DNA of 64,000 nucleotides from DSQK01 sp964550175 (GCA_964550175.1 CAZJXP010000001.1:620001-684000); one strand, 5' to 3'. Positions 24,081 to 32,696 are shown, counted from the stretch's first letter. Numbers and translations are program-made. The notes: generated by a model not told the origin, from the letters alone.

Positions 24081-24673
24081 GCCACTATTTTAGCAAAACT
24101 CAGACGAGCCCGTTGAATAAGGAGCGCATCAGCGCAAAGTTACGCGGAAGAGAGTTCATTTTCGATACGGGCTCAGGGACATTCTCAAAAACAAAAGTCG
24201 ACAACGGGACGACGCTGTTGGTCAACGAGGCGCAGATGCTTCCCGGACAAAAAATCCTGGATCTTGGCTGCGGGTATGGCGTTTTGGGAATCGCGATTAA
24301 AAAAACGTGTTCGCAATGCGTCGTCACGCTCACTGACATCAACGAGCGCGCCGTGAAGCTTGCGCAAGAGAACGCGAAGCTCAATCTCGTTGATGTCGAA
24401 GTGCTTTCGGGAGACCGGTACGACTCGGTCAAAGGACGAGTATTCGACGTTATCTTCCTGAACCCGCCCCAAACGGCCGGACGCGAGCTCTGCAATTCCA
24501 TGATCGAACAAGCGTTCGACCATCTGGAAACCGACGGCTTTTTCTGGCTTGTGGCGAGGCACCAAATCGGCGGCAAGATGTTCGAGAAGAAGATGGAAGA
24601 CGTGTTCGGAAACGTCGAGACCATCGCGCGCGAATCAGGATTCCGCGTTTATCGGTCGAAGAAAACGATCTAG
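24077..24673 (+). CDS. RsmC-like class I SAM methyltransferase
   Basis: The 198-residue protein starts at MSHYFSK, overlapping the previous stop by ATGA. Its N-terminus (FDTGSGTFSK) and SAM loop DLGCGYGVLG match the methyltransferase-small/RsmC group. The catalytic motif NPPQTAG is the N-P-P-x form used by enzymes that methylate exocyclic amines of guanine in rRNA. It has the size of the single catalytic domain, with no duplicated inactive half as in bacterial RsmC. RNA methylation is likely; the position modified is unknown. Confidence 0.8.
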   Translation: MSHYFSKTQTSPLNKERISAKLRGREFIFDTGSGTFSKTKVDNGTTLLVNEAQMLPGQKILDLGCGYGVLGIAIKKTCSQCVVTLTDINERAVKLAQENAKLNLVDVEVLSGDRYDSVKGRVFDVIFLNPPQTAGRELCNSMIEQAFDHLETDGFFWLVARHQIGGKMFEKKMEDVFGNVETIARESGFRVYRSKKTI

Positions 24674-25026
24674 AGTTCTTTCAATTCATTTCCCGTGAAC
24701 GCGACCAGCCGTATTCCGCAGCCGATTTTCAATAACGCAGAAATGACTGCCATATGCTCCTTGCCGTTTCCTGAGATGAGATTCACTGCGACGTCGGCGA
24801 ACAGCTTGCCGTCAAGCTCTTTCTTGATGTCTTCGATGAGCTCGGGCAACGGCTTGTTGTCGTCAATCTTGATGACAGTCGTGTTTTGCTTCATATTCTC
24901 GAATTTTTCGGCGAAAAACAGCGGCATGATGAGAAAGACGTGATCCCAAGACGGACTTTCAACAACCTTCATGACGGGAATCCACGAACCTTTTCCCGCG
25001 CCGAGGCACGCAACCAGCGATGTCAT
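24670..25026 (-). CDS. CARF-like Rossmann-fold protein
   Basis: The 118-residue protein starts MTSLVACLGAGKGSW and contains NLISGNGKEHMAVISALLKIG near residues 82-102. An N-x-(S/T)-G-(G/N) turn followed by a helix like this is characteristic of CARF-type ligand-binding Rossmann folds such as Csa3. It has no attached HTH or nuclease domain, and no CRISPR genes are nearby. It is convergent with and overlaps the methyltransferase. A stand-alone nucleotide-binding sensor is possible, but the match is by eye and a general archaeal Rossmann family is equally likely. Confidence 0.5.
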   Translation of the reverse strand: MTSLVACLGAGKGSWIPVMKVVESPSWDHVFLIMPLFFAEKFENMKQNTTVIKIDDNKPLPELIEDIKKELDGKLFADVAVNLISGNGKEHMAVISALLKIGCGIRLVAFTGNELKEL

Positions 25027-25061
25027 TGTTTATTCCGTCAGCGTCCAATATAATAAAATTC

Positions 25062-26240
25062 CTACTTTTTCCTGAATTGCTGCACGTAATCAGAACAGAC
25101 CCCGAGGCAACCTGCGAACTGTTCGGGAGCGAGCTGATTCTGCTCCGGGAGAACGTTAATTCCCGCCGGGAACACGGTCTTCGAAGGGTAATACCAGGAA
25201 ATCCCCCTTGATGTTATCGTGCAAAAGTCATTCTGGTGCCAGAAACAATGCATCCCTTTCCGCTTCATGAGCTCAAACGCCGCAGGGTTCTTCGCATGAC
25301 GCCAGAGCTTAGGGTGGAGCAGGAATTCCTCGGTCACGGGATATTGCGGCGCATCATGTCCGAGCCACCAGGCGTCCCGGTCGAACCAGACATCGACTTC
25401 GCAATCGAACCCCTCGTGAATTGCGTTTAGCACGTACTCGGGCCGGTTCTCCAGTTCAGGCCTCGGACCAGCGAGATTTCCCCGATGCGAAATCAGCAGC
25501 AGCTCATTGTTCTTTCGAAGTAAATGCTTATCGAGGTCTTCCGGCGTGCCGAGACCAGTCATCTTATTTATGAAATAAGGGTGCACGCTCTTGCCGTTTT
25601 TGATGAGGTAATTGTACGTCGGCGCGACATAAAACTCGTTATTCACGCGGTCATTTTTGTCAATCATCGTTTTCGCGGCCGCGACAAAGTCCGCGCCCTT
25701 GCCGAAGTAATACATCCCGACTGTGGCGTGGTCGCTTATGACCTGCTTTTCGATGACCTTGTCGATCAGGCCTTCCGGAGTCAGCCCGGCATAGCTCCAT
25801 TTCGGATGCCGCGCAAAAAAACACATAATCCCCCCGTCGCTTTTCTTTTCGATAAAGTGGCTGACGGATTCCCTCAAATCCTGCTCGCCCACGAGCTGAT
25901 CGCTGTTGATGATGTACAATGGCTTTTCCGAGTTGATGTACGGCTCCGATTTCAGGACCGTGCACGCGGCTCCCTCCGTAATTCCGTCAATCTCGATAAT
26001 CCTGAAATCCTTGATGAAATTTCGTTTACGCAACTCTTCCTGGAAATTCGTGCCATATTTTTCCAGGTGTTTCTTCTGGCAGATGAAAATATAGGTCGCC
26101 CCGGGAATGCCTATGTTGTCCACCACATGCAGAATCATCGGCTTTCCAAGAAGAGGAATGAACGGCTTCGGCTCAGGATAACCTGCCTGCGAAAAGCGCA
26201 TTCCTGCTCCAGCCATAGGAATCACGATATTTATGTCCAT
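25062..26240 (-). CDS. Nucleotidyltransferase fused to GDPD-like phosphodiesterase
   Basis: This 392-residue fusion starts at MDINIV. Residues 1-235 form a sugar-phosphate nucleotidyltransferase with the N-terminal loop PMAGAGMRF, the PKPFIPLLGKPM substrate segment and a NSDQLV metal-binding turn. Residues 240-392 resemble glycerophosphodiester phosphodiesterase: SHRGNLAG, then ENRPEYV, then CEVDVWFD and WWLGHD give the catalytic His and Glu/Asp positions. The N-terminal half is paralogous to the protein at 29189-29962. A single polypeptide could couple activation of a sugar or polyol phosphate with phosphodiester chemistry for surface glycans. Confidence 0.8.
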   Translation of the reverse strand: MDINIVIPMAGAGMRFSQAGYPEPKPFIPLLGKPMILHVVDNIGIPGATYIFICQKKHLEKYGTNFQEELRKRNFIKDFRIIEIDGITEGAACTVLKSEPYINSEKPLYIINSDQLVGEQDLRESVSHFIEKKSDGGIMCFFARHPKWSYAGLTPEGLIDKVIEKQVISDHATVGMYYFGKGADFVAAAKTMIDKNDRVNNEFYVAPTYNYLIKNGKSVHPYFINKMTGLGTPEDLDKHLLRKNNELLLISHRGNLAGPRPELENRPEYVLNAIHEGFDCEVDVWFDRDAWWLGHDAPQYPVTEEFLLHPKLWRHAKNPAAFELMKRKGMHCFWHQNDFCTITSRGISWYYPSKTVFPAGINVLPEQNQLAPEQFAGCLGVCSDYVQQFRKK

Positions 26241-26292
26241 ACTCTCAATCAACCCCATATTGTTCTGCATTCGAGCAATATATGAATTTTTC

Positions 26293-26322
26293 GGTTAGTG
26301 CCATTAATAAGTGGCACTAACC
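26293..26322. promoter_or_regulatory. Perfect 11-bp inverted repeat in divergent promoter region
   Basis: GGTTAGTGCCA at 26293-26303 and TGGCACTAACC at 26312-26322 are exact inverted copies with an 8-base A/T-rich spacer. They lie between the divergent fusion gene and the membrane-protein gene, adjacent to TATA-like elements on both sides (about 26277-26284 and 26327-26335). The symmetry suits a dimeric repressor or activator. Confidence 0.55.
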
Positions 26323-26358
26323 AATACTTTTTTAAGCAATCCGTCTGAAAACCACATC

Positions 26359-28107
26359 ATGGGGCAATCGACATTCACGCAGCTCAAGCTCGCGCTACCG
26401 CTCATCATTCTCCTGACGTTGCTGGCAAACTTTTATTTCGTGCTTGTGCCCGTGCTCGGCGAGGGCGCTACGCCGAAAATAAGCGGCCAAGCCAACAGCC
26501 ATTTTCTGCTTTACGCCCAATCAGTCTCGGGATACGTCATGACCGATTCACTGACGCAGGACTATTGCTATGCCGAGCACCAAGAAGACATCCGTCCCCG
26601 CTTTCATCTGAGCTTTCTGTTTTACGGCCTTATCCAACGGGTGGTTCAGGATCCGTTTTGGACGCATGCCCTCGGCAATTTCCTGTTTGTCGGGCTCAGC
26701 ATTCTGGTCGCTGTCTTTGCGTCAAGACTCATCTATGACATGATGGCGCCCGGGCTCATCCTCGGCGCGGCGATGTTCTTCAATTGGGACCCGCACAACA
26801 TCCTCGTTAAGCTTCCCCTGTTCGCGCTGCGCGCGTTCACCGACATTTCTCACGGCACGTTCGGATTGAGTTCGTTCGCGGGCCAGCTGCTCATGAGCTC
26901 GAACCTTATCATTTCCCGCACGCCCATTGTGCTCTGCATCATCTTCTCGATATACCTTTTCGTCGCTTATGTCGCGAGCAAAAAGAAGCGCTCGCTGATT
27001 CTGCTCGCCGTTGTGCTGGCAATAAGCCTTGCCGTGCAAATCCACGGAGGGCTCATCATGAGCATGGCCCTCTTCCTCGTTTTCGGCTTCCTGTTCCTGC
27101 GTCGCGAAGTGAGCTTGGGACATATCGCGATTTTTGGAATGACATTCGGCGTATTCGCTTTGCCCTACTTACTCTTCATCAAAAAAGTATCGAGCGTTCC
27201 CCAGTTCGCCGATGTCCTGTATTGGGCGTTTGACGTGTATTTCGGACGGCAATTTGCCTTCCCTCCGCTCCTCGGATTCATCGCCATGCTGGCGTTTGTC
27301 TGCATAATTTGGTTCACGCAGAAAAACCGCGCGATCAAGTTTTTGGCCTGCGGCCTGCTCATCGCGTCATTGATCGGAACAAATCTCCAAGTCATTCTCG
27401 GAAGCAATCCCGTCGTGAACAATTGGTGGCAGATGGCCTACACCATTTTGGCCGCGCTCATGCTGTCCGGACTATTCCAATGGTTCAAAGACGCGAACTG
27501 GTCAAAGCTCGCATTGAACACAGTTCTGGTGTCTGTCGCATTGCTGCTTGCCGCGCAGGGGTTGGCAGTCTACGCGCAAGGGGGACAGGACTCGTATTTC
27601 ACTTCCGACACGCACGATGTTTTTAGCTGGATGAAGAACACGATTCCGGCAGACGCCGTCGTGCTTGCGTCTCCCAAGCTCAGCCCGCTGGTGACCACCT
27701 ACGCACTCAAGAAATCGTACCTTTGCCAGTATTACCAAACGACCGTCGGATTCGAGGAGAACGCCATCCGTTACCTTGACGCCGAATGGGCTTTCGGCGA
27801 CGAAACCTCCTTCGCGGGCGCCACGCCGTACGTCAAGCTCGCCAACAAACCGGTGAATTGGAAAGTGTATCTCACCACCCACGCGTATTCGCCGGCGATA
27901 ACGGCCGAGCGGGACAGCGCCAATACACAATATTCGGCACGTGCGGAGGCAGTTCTTCAGGGCTATTCCGGCGCACTGAATTATCGCGCCGATTACGCGC
28001 TACTTGAGTCGGGCAAAGACACGTTACGCGCGTGCATCGACTCGCACACCGTCTACGCAAACAACGCCTATGAAGTCAGAGTCATCGACAGCTTGGCGCG
28101 CTGCTAG
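26359..28107 (+). CDS. Polytopic GT-C-like membrane protein
   Basis: The 582-residue form starts at MGQSTF. A TATA-like CTTTTTTAAG lies 23-32 bases upstream, favouring this start over the ATG at 26311. There are about eleven membrane helices in the first 440 residues and an external C-terminal domain. An early loop (DSLTQDYCYAEHQEDIRPRF) between the first two helices has acidic residues, as in lipid-linked-sugar glycosyltransferases of the GT-C fold. The surrounding nucleotidyltransferase and GT2 genes support a glycan role, but no diagnostic catalytic motif was confirmed. Confidence 0.65.
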   Translation: MGQSTFTQLKLALPLIILLTLLANFYFVLVPVLGEGATPKISGQANSHFLLYAQSVSGYVMTDSLTQDYCYAEHQEDIRPRFHLSFLFYGLIQRVVQDPFWTHALGNFLFVGLSILVAVFASRLIYDMMAPGLILGAAMFFNWDPHNILVKLPLFALRAFTDISHGTFGLSSFAGQLLMSSNLIISRTPIVLCIIFSIYLFVAYVASKKKRSLILLAVVLAISLAVQIHGGLIMSMALFLVFGFLFLRREVSLGHIAIFGMTFGVFALPYLLFIKKVSSVPQFADVLYWAFDVYFGRQFAFPPLLGFIAMLAFVCIIWFTQKNRAIKFLACGLLIASLIGTNLQVILGSNPVVNNWWQMAYTILAALMLSGLFQWFKDANWSKLALNTVLVSVALLLAAQGLAVYAQGGQDSYFTSDTHDVFSWMKNTIPADAVVLASPKLSPLVTTYALKKSYLCQYYQTTVGFEENAIRYLDAEWAFGDETSFAGATPYVKLANKPVNWKVYLTTHAYSPAITAERDSANTQYSARAEAVLQGYSGALNYRADYALLESGKDTLRACIDSHTVYANNAYEVRVIDSLARC

Positions 28108-28109
28108 AC

Positions 28110-28889
28110 TTATCTGCCAAGAACTTTGTATTCTAACGCCCGTCTCACGATGTGAACCGAGTATTTCACGAGATTCCAAAATGACGGCGAAGACTTGTCC
28201 GCATGGTAATATCCCTTAATAGATATCTCGGAGAATTTACGGTTGATTTTGTAAATTGAGACAACGCTATCCATTGACCAACGGTAGTCGTTGAATGATT
28301 TCGAGAAGTTCACGTTTTTGATCAGCGCCAGATTGTATATGCGAAATCCAGTGTGTATCTCGCTCACGCCGAAATTGAACGCCCAATTGTTGATTGAGTT
28401 GAGGAAATTGTTACCGAACCGTTTAATGATGCCCATCTCAGCCGAGTGCGAGGTGTCAGTCATACGAGAACCGAACACTATGCTTGAACCAGAGTCTACG
28501 ATTTTTTTGTGTATCTCAGGAATAGCCTCATACGGGTATTGCACATCTCCATCGTATTCCATGAGGAATCCATAGCCGTGAGCGAACGCATAGGCGAACG
28601 CCACTTTCTGCGACCCGCCATAGCCGAGATTTTTTTCGTTGCGCTGAATCTGGACGTAGGCGAGATTATTCTTCGCAATGATCTCCTTCACGATGTCGAC
28701 CGACGCGTCTGCGCTGCAGTTATCGACGTAGATGACGTCAAAATCCATCGTTTCGTGCAGCTTCACGAGGTTCGTGATGGCGAGGCCAATCGTCTTCGCG
28801 ACATTATATCCCGGAACGAAAATCAGCATTCGCGTCGAATTGTCTGACGGCTTTTTGTGATCCATCGGATGGGTTTTAGGGGCACTCAT
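28110..28889 (-). CDS. GT2-family glycosyltransferase
   Basis: The 259-residue protein starts at MSAPKT; a slightly longer ATG at 28898 would lie further into the upstream cupin gene. The GT-A fold is clear: FVPGYNVAKTI, VDNCSADAS, NLGYGGSQ, and the metal-binding MEYDGDVQYP (DxD-like). FGSRMTD and TGFRIYN are typical of polyprenyl-phosphate sugar transferases. It is the last gene of a four-gene operon: HAD, nucleotidyltransferase, cupin, GT2. It probably transfers an activated sugar onto a lipid carrier on the cytosolic face. Confidence 0.88.
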   Translation of the reverse strand: MSAPKTHPMDHKKPSDNSTRMLIFVPGYNVAKTIGLAITNLVKLHETMDFDVIYVDNCSADASVDIVKEIIAKNNLAYVQIQRNEKNLGYGGSQKVAFAYAFAHGYGFLMEYDGDVQYPYEAIPEIHKKIVDSGSSIVFGSRMTDTSHSAEMGIIKRFGNNFLNSINNWAFNFGVSEIHTGFRIYNLALIKNVNFSKSFNDYRWSMDSVVSIYKINRKFSEISIKGYYHADKSSPSFWNLVKYSVHIVRRALEYKVLGR

Positions 28890-29199
28890 ATTTATCACCT
28901 TTGACGCTGGGAATCTTCACCACGAGGGTCGTCGTTGGCTCCAACGCGTGGAAGTCAGTCGCTTCGCCGGGCTCGATGACAATAACGTCCCCGGTCTTGA
29001 CGAGTTTCCCTTCCATGGTTGCTTTTCCGCTCACGATGATGGTGAATTCCTTTGCGATTTTGTGCATGTGCCTTGACGCATGCTCGCCTTTCTCGAACGT
29101 TTGCGTCGCGACCTCAAACTCCTTGGTTTTGTGCAGCGTGGGCTCAAAATCGCCGATGACCCAACCTTTCGTGAAGCTTTCTATGCGTTTAATCTGCAT
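28876..29199 (-). CDS. Cupin-domain protein
   Basis: The 107-residue protein is one cupin barrel with GEHASRHMHK at about 38-47 and EFTIIVSG following, matching cupin motif 1 (G-x5-H-x-H-x3,4-E). The second motif DVIVIEPGEATDFHAL supplies another potential metal ligand His. Cupins of this size in glycan operons are sugar isomerases/epimerases or small-molecule-binding proteins. It overlaps the downstream GT2 gene and the upstream nucleotidyltransferase by about ten bases, so all are co-expressed. The substrate is unknown. Confidence 0.8.
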   Translation of the reverse strand: MQIKRIESFTKGWVIGDFEPTLHKTKEFEVATQTFEKGEHASRHMHKIAKEFTIIVSGKATMEGKLVKTGDVIVIEPGEATDFHALEPTTTLVVKIPSVKGDKYECP

Positions 29200-29962
29200 G
29201 CGGTTCGCCCGTATTTTTAGAAACTCCTGGAAAATGGAACAGCGATTCGTACTGCTTGATCTTTTCAGGGCTGTAAAAGCTGTGGTATTTTGACGTTGCT
29301 ATCGGGTAGACTCCGAGGTTGAGATTTTCAAGCACGAGCTCATTAATCACGGGCGCGACATAGTACGCGCCGTTCACGTTCGCGTCTTTCTCGATGGATT
29401 TCATGGCGGCCTTCACGAAGCTGCTTCCTCGCTTGAAATAATAAAATCCTGCGATGGCGTTCTTGCTAATCGGACGTTTCTCCGCGGTCTCCACGATGCG
29501 CTGCTGCTCGTCAAGCCGCACATAGGACCATTTCGGGTGGAGCGATTCGAAGCTTATCACGCCGCAATCCAGGCTTCTCGCGCGAAATGAATCAAGGACG
29601 GTCTTTATTGGCTCGTCAAGGATCTGGTCGCCGTTCGCGATGATGAGCTCATCCTCATTGTTGATGTGGTCCATCGCGAGCAGGCAACTGCACGCCGCGC
29701 CCTGCGTGTGGTTGTGCAACACGAGAATTTGGCAATTTCCGTCGGTCGCGAGGCGAAGGATGTTTCCCAGATGGAATTTCGCGCTGTCCTCAGGGTCAAT
29801 GACGAAAATGAATTTCTTCGGCTCAGGGATCGCGAGGAACGGCTCCAGCACGAGCTGGATCATGGGCTTTCCGCGAACTTCGGCAAGATGCTTGGAGAAC
29901 TGATAAGATGAGTCCCCGAAAAATTGAGATTTTCCACCTAACGGTATCAGTATGTTAAGCAT
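29189..29962 (-). CDS. Sugar-phosphate nucleotidyltransferase
   Basis: This 257-residue single-domain enzyme resembles the N-terminal half of the fusion at 25062-26240: GAACSCL, ANGDQIL, HPKWSYV and YYVAPVINEL have direct counterparts. The start MLNILIPLGGKS gives a modified nucleotide loop (P-L-G-G-K rather than M-A-G-x-G-x-R). It should activate a sugar or polyol phosphate with CTP, UTP or another NTP. It overlaps a HAD phosphatase upstream by eight bases and a cupin downstream, which together look like a short pathway to one activated sugar. Confidence 0.82.
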   Translation of the reverse strand: MLNILIPLGGKSQFFGDSSYQFSKHLAEVRGKPMIQLVLEPFLAIPEPKKFIFVIDPEDSAKFHLGNILRLATDGNCQILVLHNHTQGAACSCLLAMDHINNEDELIIANGDQILDEPIKTVLDSFRARSLDCGVISFESLHPKWSYVRLDEQQRIVETAEKRPISKNAIAGFYYFKRGSSFVKAAMKSIEKDANVNGAYYVAPVINELVLENLNLGVYPIATSKYHSFYSPEKIKQYESLFHFPGVSKNTGEPHAD

Positions 29963-30575
29963 GGTCGATAAACGCCTTGATGTTGTGGTAATTCACGTCA
30001 TTCACTGAATTGATCTTCATCACATGGGCTCCGCTCGCGATCGCGGCCTTAATCCCGTGGTCATTGTCTTCCAAGATGAGACATTCGTCCGGGCTCAGGC
30101 CCAAACGTCGTATCGCCGTGGAATAAATCTCCGGATCCGGCTTCGGCTTAGTGACATCCTGATTTGAGAGGAAAAATTCGAGATACTCAAGAAGCTTCGC
30201 CTTGTCGAGCATCAATTGTATGCTGTCGCGAATCGAATTCGAACAGACTACCTGTCGAAACCCCTCCTGCTTCAGCCTTGAAAGCGCGTACTGATGCAAA
30301 AATACCGGCTTGCATTTCGCATACACGATTTCTTTCGTGTACTGCTGTTTGAGAAGCGAGATGAATCCGTGCAACGTGGCAGGAAGCTTTCCCTCACGGG
30401 TCAGCATCTCAAGCTTGTTTTTGGTCGGAAGCCCGTCGTAAGTAACGAGATGGTCGTATCTATTGATTTCCATGCCGAAAAGGTGCAACGCGCGATTGAG
30501 CGCCTCGTAATGCCAATCTTTGGCCTCAATGAGCACCCCATCCATGTCGTACAAAATAGCCTTTATTTTCGCCAT
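29955..30575 (-). CDS. HAD-superfamily phosphatase/phosphoglucomutase-like
   Basis: The 206-residue protein has HAD motif I DMDGVL (about residues 10-15), motif II in VVCSNS, motif III Lys in KPKPDPEIY and motif IV EDNDHGIKAA. A four-helix cap (about 20-80) puts it with beta-phosphoglucomutase and phosphoglycolate phosphatase-like enzymes. It leads the operon with the nucleotidyltransferase, cupin and GT2, so it probably processes the sugar phosphate used there. Confidence 0.88.
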   Translation of the reverse strand: MAKIKAILYDMDGVLIEAKDWHYEALNRALHLFGMEINRYDHLVTYDGLPTKNKLEMLTREGKLPATLHGFISLLKQQYTKEIVYAKCKPVFLHQYALSRLKQEGFRQVVCSNSIRDSIQLMLDKAKLLEYLEFFLSNQDVTKPKPDPEIYSTAIRRLGLSPDECLILEDNDHGIKAAIASGAHVMKINSVNDVNYHNIKAFIDHA

Positions 30576-30680
30576 AACCCGGTTTTTCAGCCCCCGGAGC
30601 GATTGAATAAGCCGTCACTTTAAAAGATTTCGCCCTTTAGGACAATTAGATTTATATGCCATAACGACGTGAAAACGGAC

Positions 30681-31631
30681 ATGTTGGCGGTGGTTTTCTC
30701 TTCGGACAGCGTTGATGGCGTTTGCGCCGCCGCGTGCGTTATGCGCGGCCTCCGGCTGAAAGGAATTTCGGCGCGGTTCGGCGGGACAATTTCTGCAGAT
30801 TCGCGCGAAGAAGATTTGCAGCAACTGGCCGAACAGGCCAATGTCGCGCTGTTCATCGCGGATTTCCAGCCTGAAATCATTCCGGATTTTTCCCGGTGGC
30901 TGCACCGACTGTCGAGCGGCTGTTCAATCATGTATTGGAGTTTCACGCAAACGGTCGCGCCAGAAACGTTGGCGCTGTTGAGCAGCATCGTCAAGCACGT
31001 CGATTACGCGGAAACGCGGGCCGGAAGCTTCCCGAAAGACAAATTGTGCTCGACGGAACTGGCGGCGTTCCGGTTCATCCCCGGGGACATGGTCGGCAAA
31101 CAGCTCATTTCCGTCGCGCAGGACGTCAAATTCTGGCTCAGGCAAGACGAGCGCGCGACGAAATTGGCTGACTTGCTCGCATCGGGCTTCGAAAAGCGGA
31201 ACATCGTCGAAGCATTATCCAAAGGGGTCGTTTGGGACGACCAGTTCGAGCGCGCGAGAAACGAGTACCTCGTCAAGAAAACGAAGGCGTACGAAGATTT
31301 GCTGAAACGGCTCACGATAAAATCATATCTTAACCACCGGTTCGGGTTCGCGCTCGCCCCTTCCCTGTTGAGCACAGCGGACGCGTGCCAATATATCCTC
31401 GACAAGCATGTCGGAGTGGACATTTCCGTCGCGCTATACAAAACCGGAAAAATCGCGTTCAGAAGCCGGGACGGAGTCAATCTGGATCTGGCGCAGATCG
31501 GCAAGCTCTTCGGAGGCGGCGGGCAGAAATTCGCCAGCGGCGGAATACTAAACCAGCCGATTTCCGCGGAGCATTGGGACGATGTGCTCGCCTCGCTTGA
31601 CCGCGTGCTTAAACAGCACTTTCTCAGTTAA
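30681..31631 (+). CDS. DHH-family protein with degenerate catalytic motifs
   Basis: The 316-residue protein starts at MLAVVF, chosen because a TATA-like TTTATATG lies 24-33 bases upstream; a GTG at 30669 would add four residues. The fold follows RecJ/NrnA-like DHH phosphoesterases and ends in a DHHA1 domain with the intact GGGGQKFASGG. However, the first motif is SSDSVDG instead of H-x-D-x-D-G, and the place of the D-H-H triad reads YWSFTQ. Only one internal Asp (IADF) is kept. It is probably catalytically dead or changed in chemistry, like Cdc45-type relatives. Confidence 0.75.
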   Translation: MLAVVFSSDSVDGVCAAACVMRGLRLKGISARFGGTISADSREEDLQQLAEQANVALFIADFQPEIIPDFSRWLHRLSSGCSIMYWSFTQTVAPETLALLSSIVKHVDYAETRAGSFPKDKLCSTELAAFRFIPGDMVGKQLISVAQDVKFWLRQDERATKLADLLASGFEKRNIVEALSKGVVWDDQFERARNEYLVKKTKAYEDLLKRLTIKSYLNHRFGFALAPSLLSTADACQYILDKHVGVDISVALYKTGKIAFRSRDGVNLDLAQIGKLFGGGGQKFASGGILNQPISAEHWDDVLASLDRVLKQHFLS

Positions 31632-32073
31632 TCGCGACGAGCTTGATCTCGAAATGCAGCGTCTTGCCGGCCAACGGATGGTTGAGGTCGAGCGTGACGA
31701 TGTCCCCTGAGAGGTCGCCGATGCGGGCCATAAGCTGCTGCCCTGTCGGCGCGCGCATGGTGAGCATCATGCCGGTTTTCAGTTCGACGTCTTTCGGAAA
31801 CTTGTCCTTCGGAACCTTTTGAACGAGCTTATCATGGTGTGGGCCGTAGGCTTGGTCCGCGTGAATCACGAGCTTCTTGGTTTCGCCGACCTTCATGCCC
31901 TCGACGCCTTTTTCAAAGCCAGGGATGACTTCGCCTTCGCCGAGCTTGAACGTGATGGGCTCCTTTCCGTTCGACGTGTCGAATTGCGTGCCGTCGTCCA
32001 ACGTGCCCGTGTAATCGATCTTGACGGTATCGCCTGTCTTCGCGGCAGCAGCTTTATTTGCAGTTGTCATCAT
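31624..32073 (-). CDS. FKBP-type peptidyl-prolyl isomerase (SlyD-like)
   Basis: This 149-residue protein has the FKBP core DTVKIDYTGTLDDGTQFDTS and GEVIPGFEKGVEGMKVGETK. An inserted-in-flap domain follows (about 80-125), then the closing strand NHPLAGKTLHFEIKLV, the SlyD/archaeal long-FKBP layout. It speeds prolyl isomerisation and chaperones folding in the cytosol. I prefer the ATG at 32071-32073, which has GGAG five bases upstream and a TATA box at proper distance; the ATG at 32106 is too close to the TATA-like TTTTTAAA. Confidence 0.93.
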   Translation of the reverse strand: MMTTANKAAAAKTGDTVKIDYTGTLDDGTQFDTSNGKEPITFKLGEGEVIPGFEKGVEGMKVGETKKLVIHADQAYGPHHDKLVQKVPKDKFPKDVELKTGMMLTMRAPTGQQLMARIGDLSGDIVTLDLNHPLAGKTLHFEIKLVAIN

Positions 32074-32165
32074 ATCATCTCCAAACGTTTTCTCGTTTTC
32101 CATCATGCGTATTTAAAAATCTTATTGAAAGAAACGCTTTTAAACGGCAACATCGATGAATAACC

Positions 32166-32696
32166 ATGTTATTCTCATTGAACGAGCTGCTTGACGTCAT
32201 TCTCATGACCCTTGGAGTTGGGTTCATCTTCATGGATTCGTTCAAAGTACCCCGAGTCGTTTCGTTCGACTGGCGCGCGCTCGGATGGGCGTGCCTTGTC
32301 ACGGCGCCGGCAGTCATCCTCCATGAACTCGGGCACAAATTCGTCGCAATCGGTTTCGGAGCCGATGCGACATTTCACGCGGCATACGTGTTTTTGGCAA
32401 TAGGCATTTTTCTCAAAGTCATCCGCAGCCCGATCGTGTTCTTCGTTCCAGGATACGTCAGCATCCCAGCTACGCTTGCGACAGGCCCATTGGCGCTGAT
32501 TGCGCTAGCCGGACCGGGAGTCAATGGAATCATCTACCTCATCGCGACGGGCGTGCTCATGCGGACGCAGCAGTTATCGCGACGAGCGCAGCTTCTTTGG
32601 ATGTTCACGCGCAGAATCAACGGATTACTGTTCGTGTTCAATTTGTTGCCTCTTCCCGGATTCGACGGGCTCAAGGTCTTTTCGGCGTTTTTCTGA
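32166..32696 (+). CDS. M50/site-2-protease-like membrane metallopeptidase
   Basis: The 176-residue membrane protein has HELGH at residues 53-57 within a hydrophobic helix, and a C-terminal NLLPLPGFDG motif at about 159-168 whose Asp is the third zinc ligand in site-2 proteases. There are about five helices and no PDZ or CBS domain, so this is a minimal M50 core. Such enzymes cut membrane-embedded substrates. A TATA-like GCTTTTAAAC lies 20-30 bases upstream of the ATG. The target is unknown. Confidence 0.85.
   Translation: MLFSLNELLDVILMTLGVGFIFMDSFKVPRVVSFDWRALGWACLVTAPAVILHELGHKFVAIGFGADATFHAAYVFLAIGIFLKVIRSPIVFFVPGYVSIPATLATGPLALIALAGPGVNGIIYLIATGVLMRTQQLSRRAQLLWMFTRRINGLLFVFNLLPLPGFDGLKVFSAFF

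Noticed and set aside
25524..26285. 253-residue plus-strand frame
   Set aside because: It is antisense to the nucleotidyltransferase-GDPD fusion, whose motifs are clear.
26293..26322. Terminal repeat of an insertion sequence
   Set aside because: No transposase lies on either side and only one palindrome is present, so an operator-like element is more likely.
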